A stretch of DNA of 5,454 bases from an uncultured Atopobiaceae bacterium (GTDB lineage Bacteria > Actinomycetota > Coriobacteriia > Coriobacteriales > Atopobiaceae). Each line of letters starts with the position of its first letter. Position 1 is the stretch's first letter. Below, in pieces: positions 1 through 4,234 of this stretch. The position numbers were made by a program, and so were the translations under genes. The notes beneath the pieces are model-generated. The model saw only the letters and a program-made list of their open reading frames with translations. It made no database searches and had not been told where the DNA came from. The stretch lies in assembly GCA_947303905.1 (NCBI GenBank), contig CAMYZR010000123.1, positions 1-5,454 on the forward strand. The letters are read 5' to 3'.

Positions 1-39
1 CAGTGTTATCCCCTGTCCATTCATTGTAGACGATATGGG

Positions 40-887
40 TAGGCGGTGGTCGAGGCCCTCTTCACAGTCCCGGGCATCGCAGGCGTGCGGCTCGTATTTC
101 GTTGCGATCGACCGTGTGCACTTGGTGGGGGCCGACCCCTTCGCACTCTCGGCGCAAAGGCTTCTCAATCTCATCGACCTCATCAAATCCTGTCTTCCAA
201 ACGCACGCACGTACACCATGTACGCCCGAACGGACAACGTCGCGCGTAAGAGCGACGAGGACCTCATCCGTCCGCATGAGGCAGGGGTCGACGACCCGTA
301 TCTGGGCGTCGAATGTGGTCTCAACGACGTGCTGGAGCACTTGAACAAGGGCCACTCGGCGGACGAGACAAAGGAACAGTGCCTGTGCCTGAACGCAGCC
401 GGCATTAGCCACTGTGACCCGCTCATGCTGGGCACCGCGGGCGCCGGGCGAGGGCTGGAGTGCGCCATGGCCTCCGCACTCCTCGAGAACGAGGTCAAGC
501 CCCATGCTGGGAGGAGCCGGCGGCCGCGGCTACGGGCTCGCCAACGCCCAGCTCACGGCCAGACTCTACGACGGGCTGCACCCCAGCATGGTCAACGCGT
601 CCATGCTCACGCTCGTGCCCGGCACCCCGCTCCACCGCGCCATGGAGAAGGGCCTCTGAGAGGAGTCGACCGAGACCGAGAAGCTCGAGGAGGTGCGCGA
701 GCTCGTGCGGTGCCTCACCAACGACATTGTCTTCATGAACGAGCACGCCTCCAACCTGTTCCACGTGCAGTGCAGGATCCCGCACGCCAAGGACCAGCTG
801 CTCGCGTACATCGACGACTTCATCGAGCGGAGCAGCGAGGGGGAGCTGCGCGGATATCGCGAGGCGGTGACCCTCGCCTTCCGGTGA
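40..887 (+). pseudogene. Decayed, chimeric radical SAM protein (B12-type family), 5' truncated
   Basis: Remnant of a radical SAM enzyme gene. From about 113 to 502 one frame encodes a recognisable mid-section (VHLVGADPFALS, YARTDNVARKSDEDL, YLGVECGLNDVLEHLNKG, LMLGTAGAGRGLE). From 504 to 887 a different frame encodes a family C-terminus (MLTLVPGTPLHRAMEKGL, NEHASNLFHVQ, KDQLLAYIDDFIE). That frame is interrupted by a TGA at 657-659 and ends at the TGA at 885-887. A short stretch at 43-90 in a third frame (AVVEALFTVPGIAGVR) probably continues the gene upstream, which implies another frameshift near 91-112; this part is tentative. The N-terminal CxxxCxxC iron-sulfur motif is not in the window. 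The ends of the two main pieces match the same family segment (MLGTAGAGRGLE against MLGGAGGRGYGL), so they look like parts of two paralogs joined at a shared ATGCTGGG. No functional product is expected. Confidence 0.72.
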
Positions 888-894
888 GCGCTCT

Positions 895-923
895 GGAGTC
901 AAATGGACCGTCCCCTTGGCTCC
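895..923. repeat. REP-like imperfect palindrome
   Basis: A 29-bp dyad centred on one base has arms GGAGTCAAATGGAC and GTCCCCTTGGCTCC. The arms match at 11 of 14 positions. It begins eight bases after the pseudogene stop. From memory, GGAGCCAAGGGGACGGTCC-like sequences recur as intergenic repeats in gut bacteria and resemble the REP sequences mobilised by Y1 tyrosine transposases. That family link is recall, not something the window proves, and no transposase is present here. Confidence 0.45.
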
Positions 924-1050
924 ATTCATCAGAGGGCGTGTGCCGCTCGTCAGAGCGACCGCTCGCCGATTCGCCGCATGCCCTCCCAATAGGGCGAAGG
1001 GTCGTGGGGCTGTTTGGGACAGCCTTTCGGGACAGCGTTGGATTCCGCAT
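924..1050. other. Intergenic stretch without a recognisable gene
   Basis: No ORF with family character is visible on either strand between the palindrome and the riboswitch terminator. The only visible structure is a repeated GGGACAGC (1017-1024 and 1030-1037). Read-through from the - strand THI-box RNA would enter this stretch and then run antisense to the decayed radical SAM gene. Confidence 0.5.
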
Positions 1051-1076
1051 AAAAACAGCCGCTCTACCTGCGGCTG
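1051..1076 (-). terminator. Intrinsic terminator of THI-box RNA copy 1
   Basis: Read on the - strand, CAGCCGC (1076-1070) and GCGGCTG (1062-1056) form a perfect 7-bp stem with a 7-nt loop, followed directly by five U (1055-1051). It lies about 10 nt beyond the last conserved aptamer-like helix, the usual place for the expression platform of a transcription-terminating riboswitch. No gene follows on this strand. Confidence 0.8.
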
Positions 1077-1087
1077 AAATACAAGGT

Positions 1088-1169
1088 TGGGTAATGCGCA
1101 TTACCCAGATCAGGGTCGGTCGGGCACAGGTGCCCCTCTCAGCCTGCCTCGCCGCAAGCTCCCGTCTCG
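1088..1169 (-). promoter_or_regulatory. TPP riboswitch-like THI element, copy 1, orphan
   Basis: On the - strand the RNA carries the THI-box hallmarks in order: GGGAGC (1163-1158) starting P2, GCTGAGA (1143-1137, the pyrimidine-sensing loop), a P3 hairpin GGGCAC/GTGCCC (1135-1122), and CCTGATCTGG (1114-1105) running into GGGTAATG. The canonical 3' segment that follows in TPP aptamers (CCAGCGNAGGGA, which closes P4/P5 and contacts the pyrophosphate) is absent. Instead TGGGTAATG continues into a perfect 20-nt palindrome at 1107-1088. TPP riboswitches normally control thiamine synthesis or uptake genes, but none lies downstream within the window. The assignment to the THI family is strong; TPP binding is uncertain. 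Confidence 0.75.
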
Positions 1170-1175
1170 GATGCC

Positions 1176-1203
1176 ATTGTAGCGCAAGGGGCACGTTCCG
1201 CAA
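1176..1203 (-). promoter_or_regulatory. Putative promoter of THI-box RNA copy 1
   Basis: On the - strand TACAAT (1181-1176) is a good -10 box. TTGCGG (1203-1198) is a weak -35 with a 16-nt spacer. Transcription would start near 1169, giving an RNA of about 119 nt up to the terminator U-tract. TTGCGCTACAAT is identical in the second cassette (3757-3746), which supports a functional element, although the -35 is not conserved there. Confidence 0.5.
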
Positions 1204-1212
1204 CCGGCACGC

Positions 1213-1227
1213 ATGACATCCTGTCAG
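1213..1227. promoter_or_regulatory. TGACA-N3-TGTCA dyad, copy 1
   Basis: ATGACATCCTGTCAG contains the inverted repeat TGACA (1214-1218) and TGTCA (1222-1226) with a 3-nt centre. It lies 31 nt upstream of the - strand -10 box. The same dyad with the same 31-nt spacing precedes the second THI-box RNA. This is an activator-site position just upstream of the -35. The cognate protein is unknown. Confidence 0.5.
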
Positions 1228-1234
1228 GGGTGAC

Positions 1235-1411
1235 AACGAGCTCCGCGGCCACCTCGCGGCTCACGAAGCGGAGCGCGCAGTCATCCCTTCGTGGGTACGC
1301 GAGAGGCGCGACGTCCCCGCACCACACGAGGGAGCCGTCCATCACGACGACGTCGAGCGGCTCCCCACCGCTTGCAAGTCGTACCTCGCAGCCGAGTTCG
1401 GGCCGCGTCAC
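1235..1411 (-). pseudogene. Remnant resembling the C-terminus of a phospholipase D-like domain
   Basis: A 59-residue stretch from a GTG at 1411 reads LDVVVMDGSLVWCGDVAPLAYP followed by DDCALRFVSREVAAELV. This resembles the pattern around the second HKD motif of PLD-like domains, typically an H-x-K-x4-D segment followed by V-W-Y/C-G and a DD-x-x-x-R-x-x-x-x-x-x-A-x-E-L ending, as found in some helicase-associated PLD proteins. The H and K positions hold P and D here, so the catalytic motif is missing. The frame stays open past 1235 to 1139, but that tail runs through the dyad, promoter and riboswitch and looks non-coding. There is no convincing ribosome binding site. Most likely a truncated gene end; it could also be a small inactive protein. 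Confidence 0.35.
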
Positions 1412-1427
1412 AAGATACCAAATAAGC

Positions 1428-1440
1428 CGTACACCGTACG
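1428..1440. promoter_or_regulatory. Operator O1, CGTAC-N3-GTACG
   Basis: Perfect inverted repeat CGTAC (1428-1432) and GTACG (1436-1440) with a 3-nt centre. It is the most upstream of four such sites before the hydrolase gene and lies about 60 nt upstream of the predicted -10 box. Presumed binding site of the TetR-family regulator encoded downstream. Confidence 0.65.
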
Positions 1441-1456
1441 ATTCATGCCGTTCGCC

Positions 1457-1469
1457 CGTACATCGTACG
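1457..1469. promoter_or_regulatory. Operator O2, CGTAC-N3-GTACG
   Basis: Perfect dyad CGTAC-ATC-GTACG, extended by one matching base on each side (CCGTAC/GTACGG). It lies five bases from O3, centre to centre 18 bp, a spacing that could allow side-by-side binding of two regulator dimers. Confidence 0.7.
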
Positions 1470-1474
1470 GTATT

Positions 1475-1487
1475 CGTACTATGTACG
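1475..1487. promoter_or_regulatory. Operator O3 over the hydrolase -35 region
   Basis: Perfect dyad CGTAC-TAT-GTACG. It covers the position where a -35 box would lie for the TATAAC at 1500-1505, so a bound repressor would exclude RNA polymerase. Confidence 0.7.
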
Positions 1488-1496
1488 GGACGCAGA

Positions 1497-1505
1497 TGCT
1501 ATAAC
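1497..1505 (+). promoter_or_regulatory. Extended -10 promoter of the hydrolase gene
   Basis: TGCTATAAC is an extended -10 (TGN plus TATAAC). No good -35 is present; the 17-nt-spaced hexamer is TACTAT, inside O3. The start point would be about 1512, at the edge of O4. Operators on both sides of the box are the expected geometry for a tightly repressed promoter. Confidence 0.6.
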
Positions 1506-1511
1506 CATGGT

Positions 1512-1524
1512 CGTACATCGTACG
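1512..1524. promoter_or_regulatory. Operator O4 at the hydrolase transcription start
   Basis: Perfect dyad whose arms extend to seven bases on each side (GTCGTAC-ATC-GTACGAC, 1510-1526). It begins 6 nt after the -10 box and therefore spans the predicted start point. A degenerate site begins 6 nt after the tetR -10 box as well. Confidence 0.75.
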
Positions 1525-1569
1525 ACTAGAGCCGCACAGGAGATGCGGCCAGAACGAAGGGAGCCAACC

Positions 1570-2688
1570 ATGGCAGTACGTCCCCGCCCCGCAGCGCAGA
1601 ACCCCGGCCGCATGCTCGGTTCCGGCATGAACCCCGAGGACTGGCTGGAGCTCACCAAGCGCACCGAGTGCAACTGCGACTGCGTCGGCCAGTCGTTCGT
1701 CCTCACCCCGGAGGACCAGCGCGAGGACTTCGTGAAGGTCGGCGTCGAGATCGGCGACCGCCGCTACGCCGAGGCCGAGGAGCAGCTCGCACTCGGCCAC
1801 CGCGAGACCGCCCGCAACCTGTTCGGCCGCGCCTCCGCGTGCTACCGCGTTGCGGACTACGGCATCCACGGCGACCAGGTGACCGACGAGAAGCGCGAGG
1901 TCTACGCCAAGGTGCCCGAGAGCTTCCAGCGCTGGTACGAGCTGCGCGACGACGTCAACCTCGACGTCGTGTCCATCCCCTTCGGCGACAAGGACATGCA
2001 GGGATACCTCGCCATCCCCGACGGCTGCGACCCCGACACCCCGGTCCTGGTCTTCATCGCCGGCGCCACCGGCTTCGCCGAGGAGAACTTCCCGCGCGCG
2101 GCCTACTTCTACGACCGCGGCATCCCCATCATCACCTTCGACGGCCCGGGCCAGGGCACCTCGCTCTACTACAAGGACATGTACCTCACCGTCGACAACT
2201 TCGTCGACTCCGTGAAGGCCGTCATCGACTTCGTGCGCGCCGACCCGCGCGTGGGCGACACGGTCGCCCTCTACGGCATCTCCTACGGCGGCGCGATCGT
2301 GCGCGGCGGCACCGACAAGAACGACACCCTCACCAAGCACCCGTGGGCGGGCCAGGAGAACTTCTACCTGCACGGGTTCCTCTCCAAGTTCGGAACCGAC
2401 GACCTCGAGGTCGCGAGCGAGATGTCGACCGCGCAGGACTGCACCGCCGACCTGCACAAGATCACCAAGCCGCTGCTCATCATCCACTCCAAGGTCGACC
2501 CCATCCTGGGCGTGGAGGGCGCCAAGCGCATCTACGAGCTCGCGAGCTCAGAGGACAAGCACTACGAGGAGTACGACACCAACTCCCACTGCGTCACCGA
2601 CATGGACGACTCCGCCAGCGCCTTCGCGGCCGACTGGATGAAGCCGCGCATGCTCGCCGCAGCAGCCGCAGCCAAGAAGCAGGCGTAG
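1570..2688 (+). CDS. Alpha/beta hydrolase of the DUF1100/Ayg1/pseudooxynicotine-hydrolase type
   Basis: Predicted cytoplasmic hydrolase, 372 residues. An N-terminal helical region of about 110-130 residues precedes the alpha/beta core. The core shows FDGPGQG (190-196), typical of Ayg1-like and 2,6-dihydroxypseudooxynicotine hydrolases, the nucleophile elbow GISYGG with Ser238, a likely acid Asp310 (SKVDP) and His340 (NSHC). The C-terminus is alanine-rich. Relatives cleave esters or C-C bonds of ketone-type substrates; the substrate here cannot be told. I chose ATG 1570 because AAGGGAG (1557-1563) lies 6 nt upstream and in-frame ATG 1507 would precede the predicted start of transcription. Only 72 residues separate Ser and Asp, and the usual strand and helix after the elbow seem shortened (SYGGAIVRGG), suggesting an internal deletion. 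No signal peptide is apparent. The gene is probably repressed by the TetR protein encoded next to it. Confidence 0.85.
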   Translation: MAVRPRPAAQNPGRMLGSGMNPEDWLELTKRTECNCDCVGQSFVLTPEDQREDFVKVGVEIGDRRYAEAEEQLALGHRETARNLFGRASACYRVADYGIHGDQVTDEKREVYAKVPESFQRWYELRDDVNLDVVSIPFGDKDMQGYLAIPDGCDPDTPVLVFIAGATGFAEENFPRAAYFYDRGIPIITFDGPGQGTSLYYKDMYLTVDNFVDSVKAVIDFVRADPRVGDTVALYGISYGGAIVRGGTDKNDTLTKHPWAGQENFYLHGFLSKFGTDDLEVASEMSTAQDCTADLHKITKPLLIIHSKVDPILGVEGAKRIYELASSEDKHYEEYDTNSHCVTDMDDSASAFAADWMKPRMLAAAAAAKKQA

Positions 2689-2725
2689 CCGAGGCACGGC
2701 TCGAGAACGCATACTGAGACGATCG

Positions 2726-2753
2726 CGCCCCGCGGCCGCCCGGCCGCGGGGCG
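2726..2753 (+). terminator. Strong GC hairpin between hydrolase and tetR
   Basis: A perfect 12-bp stem, CGCCCCGCGGCC (2726-2737) with GGCCGCGGGGCG (2742-2753), has a GCCC loop. It starts 37 nt after the hydrolase stop codon. Only TTGTG follows, so the U-tract is poor. It may end hydrolase transcripts fully or partly and leave tetR to its own promoter just downstream, or protect the mRNA 3' end. Confidence 0.6.
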
Positions 2754-2756
2754 TTG

Positions 2757-2765
2757 TGCGATACT
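2757..2765 (+). promoter_or_regulatory. Putative extended -10 promoter of the tetR gene
   Basis: TGCGATACT matches the extended -10 layout of the hydrolase promoter (TGCTATAAC). The predicted start is near 2772, leaving a leader of about 23 nt before ATG 2795. A -35 would fall inside the terminator hairpin and none is evident. Confidence 0.45.
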
Positions 2766-2771
2766 GTCTGC

Positions 2772-2784
2772 CGTACACCATCCG
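2772..2784. promoter_or_regulatory. Degenerate operator O5 at the tetR start
   Basis: CGTAC-ACC-ATCCG has one perfect half-site (2772-2776) and a 3-of-5 match in the other half. Its first base is 6 nt after the -10 box, exactly as O4 relative to the hydrolase -10. This suggests weaker autorepression of tetR by the same protein. Confidence 0.5.
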
Positions 2785-2794
2785 AGGAGGCGCA

Positions 2795-3424
2795 ATGCCC
2801 AGCAGCAAGCAGCTCATACAGGATACGGCGGTCAGGCTCTTCAACGAGCGCGGATACGACAAGGTCTCCCTTCGCGACATCGCGCGCGAGGCGGGAGTCG
2901 CCATCGGAAGCCTGACCTACCACTTCAGGCGCAAGGAGGACCTGCTCGACGCCATCCTCGCCGGCCTGCACGGCAACTTCGAGGAGGCCCTCGACAGGAG
3001 CCTGAGAGGCGGCGAGCTGCTCGCGAACCTGGTCGGCCTCTTCGCGGCCAACGAGGCAAACCAGGAGCGCTACCCCTTCTACTTCGCCGACGTCACGCAG
3101 GTCGCCGAGTGCTCCGCGCACGTAGCCGAGGAGGCGAGGCGCTTCGAGGGGGACCTGTATGCCTACTACAGGTGGTGTCTCGACACCCTGGCAGAGGACG
3201 GCATCCTGCGCCAAGGCCACACGACAGCGCGCCTCGACGCGCTCGCGTACGCCCTCGTGACCATGCAGGCAAGCTGGGCCATGGGGGCTGGCCCCTATGC
3301 AAACGAGGTTGGTCCCAAGACTGGTGTTGCCACCGCCCTTGCCGCAATCCTGTCGGCATGCCTCGAGGCCGACATGACGCCCGGCTTCGAGGAGCTATGC
3401 GCGGAGCGAGGCATCAGACTGTAG
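2795..3424 (+). CDS. TetR/AcrR-family transcriptional regulator
   Basis: A 209-residue DNA-binding repressor. Residues about 8-54 form the TetR N-terminal domain: an amphipathic first helix (QLIQDTAVRLFNERGYDKVS), the helix-turn-helix (SLRDIAREAGVAIGSLTYHF) and the following KEDLL helix. The remainder is the divergent helical ligand-binding and dimerisation domain typical of the family, which gives no clue to the ligand. ATG 2795 is preceded by AGGAGG (2785-2790) at 4 nt; an in-frame GTG at 2756 overlaps the predicted promoter and is rejected. The gene follows the hydrolase on the same strand. Four perfect CGTAC-N3-GTACG sites at the hydrolase promoter and a degenerate one at its own start make it the likely repressor of both genes, released by a substrate of the hydrolase or a related compound. 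Confidence 0.93.
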   Translation: MPSSKQLIQDTAVRLFNERGYDKVSLRDIAREAGVAIGSLTYHFRRKEDLLDAILAGLHGNFEEALDRSLRGGELLANLVGLFAANEANQERYPFYFADVTQVAECSAHVAEEARRFEGDLYAYYRWCLDTLAEDGILRQGHTTARLDALAYALVTMQASWAMGAGPYANEVGPKTGVATALAAILSACLEADMTPGFEELCAERGIRL

Positions 3425-3614
3425 CAATCCGCACAATTAATCGTCATGGCGCCAGAGTCATCATATCGCGGCATCAAGCATGAAGCCTGTCACATTGGCT
3501 GTACGGTATTACTGGTTGCGACCGCTTACCGAATCTGCATCCATTCCAGACGGCCTCGTGCACTGCCCTCTGGCCTCGTGGACTGCCCTCCGTGCACTTT
3601 CGTGGACCGCAAAG
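3425..3614. other. Intergenic stretch downstream of tetR without a gene
   Basis: No coding region or clear + strand terminator is visible. It holds a 20-bp tandem repeat and an isolated GTACGGTATT (3501-3510), the same ten bases found at 1465-1474 across the right edge of operator O2. With no partner half-site, that match is not called an operator. Read-through of the - strand THI-box RNA would cross this stretch towards the tetR 3' end. Confidence 0.5.
3552..3591. repeat. Two tandem copies of a 20-bp repeat
   Basis: GGCCTCGTGCACTGCCCTCT (3552-3571) is followed directly by GGCCTCGTGGACTGCCCTCC (3572-3591), matching at 18 of 20 positions. Shorter related pieces follow (CGTGCACTTT, CGTGGACC up to 3608). 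The function is unknown. GTGCAC-rich intergenic repeats may be interspersed elements in this group, which only a genome search could show. Confidence 0.75.
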
Positions 3615-3640
3615 AAAAACGGCAGCTCAGAGGCCGCCGT
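3615..3640 (-). terminator. Intrinsic terminator of THI-box RNA copy 2
   Basis: On the - strand ACGGCGGC (3640-3633) pairs with GCTGCCGT (3626-3619) in an 8-bp stem with one G-U pair and a 6-nt loop, CTCTGA. A run of five U is read from 3619 to 3615, its first U closing the stem. The flanking CCGCA (3606-3610) also matches copy 1 (CCGCA, 1045-1049), so cassette similarity runs through the terminator. Confidence 0.8.
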
Positions 3641-3651
3641 CATTACATTCA

Positions 3652-3739
3652 TGGGTCATAGTCATTACCCAGATCAGGTTTGAGGGTCAGGGTCGCGTTG
3701 GACCCAATCTCAGCCAGCGTGCGCCAGCTCCCCTATTCG
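3652..3739 (-). promoter_or_regulatory. TPP riboswitch-like THI element, copy 2, orphan
   Basis: On the - strand: GGGGAGC (3733-3727) opens P2, GCTGAGA (3714-3708) is the pyrimidine-sensing loop, GGGTC/GACCC (3705-3690) forms P3, and AACCTGATCTGG ends at 3669. As in copy 1, TGGGTAATG is followed not by CCAGCGNAGGGA but by a sequence returning to ACCCA, a 20-nt imperfect hairpin at 3671-3652. P3 differs in sequence from copy 1 but stays paired, which argues for selection on structure. No gene for thiamine synthesis or transport follows; the next gene downstream in this direction is tetR, in the opposite orientation. Confidence 0.75.
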
Positions 3740-3745
3740 GAGGTT

Positions 3746-3757
3746 ATTGTAGCGCAA
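3746..3757 (-). promoter_or_regulatory. Putative promoter of THI-box RNA copy 2 (-10 region)
   Basis: TACAAT (3751-3746) is preceded by TTGCGC, identical to copy 1. No good -35 is visible 16-18 nt upstream. The predicted start is near 3739 and the RNA would be about 125 nt to the U-tract. If a real promoter, it may depend on an activator at the dyad upstream. Confidence 0.42.
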
Positions 3758-3782
3758 AGCTTCTGCGACGCGGGCGGCACCC

Positions 3783-3797
3783 ATGACATCGTGTCAT
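3783..3797. promoter_or_regulatory. TGACA-N3-TGTCA dyad, copy 2
   Basis: ATGACA-TCG-TGTCAT is a perfect 15-bp dyad with a 3-nt centre, 31 nt upstream of the - strand TACAAT, the same spacing as in copy 1. Between dyad and -10, only GCGCAA and CGGCAC are clearly shared, so the conserved distance is not just the result of a recent duplication. Confidence 0.55.
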
Positions 3798-3846
3798 AGG
3801 CGCCGCAAACGCCAAAAACAACTTGTCGCAATCATGCATTAGAGCC

Positions 3847-4146
3847 CTAGGACAACTCCAGCGAATACCCCTCAGGACACCTCTCCGCGAGCTCCGCAAC
3901 AGCCGCAGCCAGGTCAGACCTGAAGGCAGCCTCCTCCTCCGGCGTGGCAAAGCCCCTGTTATAGAACTCCGTCGGCGTGTCGACATACGTCGCGTCGAAA
4001 CGCTCCTGAATCCACCTGAACCTTTCTTCGAGCTCACGGTCATCTGAGAGCTCCGCAGGAAGCGCGGTGTCCTCGACGATTCCGTCATCATCGTATAGCC
4101 AGACGGGGTAACACTTGTACTCCAGCTGAATCCTTATTGCGCTCAT
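3847..4146 (-). CDS. Small acidic protein of unknown function
   Basis: A 99-residue soluble protein, strongly acidic, with no signal peptide or membrane segment. It begins IRIQLEYKCYPVWLYDDDG, continues with a charged stretch (ELSDDRELEERFRWIQERFDATYVD) and ends with a likely amphipathic helix (FRSDLAAAVAELAERCPEG). AGGAGG (4158-4153) lies 6 nt before the ATG, so expression is likely. From memory, small proteins with a similar opening (an F/LEY-C-x-PVW-Y core and LP-x-EL-x-DD) occur in Firmicutes, sometimes near polymorphic toxins, so an immunity-like role is possible but unproven. It lies 88 nt downstream of the ATPase gene on the same strand and just upstream of the second THI-box cassette. 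Confidence 0.8.
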   Translation of the reverse strand: MSAIRIQLEYKCYPVWLYDDDGIVEDTALPAELSDDRELEERFRWIQERFDATYVDTPTEFYNRGFATPEEEAAFRSDLAAAVAELAERCPEGYSLELS

Positions 4147-4170
4147 GCTAGTCCTCCTTCGGCATCGATC

Positions 4171-4213
4171 CCGGACCTGCCCAGAGCATGTCTACGTTTA
4201 TGGGCAGGACCGG
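4171..4213 (-). other. Hairpin between the ATPase gene and the small acidic gene
   Basis: CCTGCCCA (4176-4183) pairs with TGGGCAGG (4201-4208). Beyond an A·A mismatch, CCGG pairs with CCGG on the outside, giving a 12-bp interrupted stem with a 17-nt loop. No U-tract follows on the - strand, so it is not a standard terminator. It could lower transcription from the ATPase gene into the next gene or stabilise an mRNA end. Confidence 0.45.
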
Positions 4214-4234
4214 CAATTGGCCGTCACTTGATCC

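Noticed and set aside
1139..1174. Twelve-residue ORF (MASETGACGEAG) inside THI-box RNA copy 1
   Set aside because: It has no ribosome binding site and no counterpart in copy 2, where the ATG is absent.
506..1216. Continuation of the first frame of the radical SAM remnant to 1216
   Set aside because: After about 502 that frame is Arg/His/Pro-rich noise, while the family signal moves to another frame.
1507..1569. Upstream start codons (ATG 1507, ATG 1543) for the hydrolase
   Set aside because: ATG 1507 lies just after the -10 box and before the likely transcript start. ATG 1543 has AGGAG too close. ATG 1570 has a well-spaced AAGGGAG.
1408..2487. Long - strand ORF of 359 codons opposite the hydrolase
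   Set aside because: Its composition (very high Val, Ala, Gly and Asp with repeats of VGD/VDG) is that of the complement of a GC-rich gene. The + strand frame has clear catalytic motifs.
1668..2717. Arg-rich + strand ORF of 349 codons overlapping the hydrolase
   Set aside because: A +1 shadow frame dominated by Arg, Pro and His; no domain character.
2756..2794. GTG 2756 as the tetR start
   Set aside because: It overlaps the putative promoter and operator. ATG 2795 has AGGAGG in front and matches the usual TetR N-terminal length.
3446..3786. Small + strand ORFs between tetR and the acidic gene
   Set aside because: They run across the tandem repeat, the terminator and the riboswitch, and show no codon bias or ribosome binding site.
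3814..3826. Possible - strand terminator after the small acidic gene (ACAA-N-TTGT plus five U)
   Set aside because: The stem is only 4 bp and A/T-rich, too weak to call.
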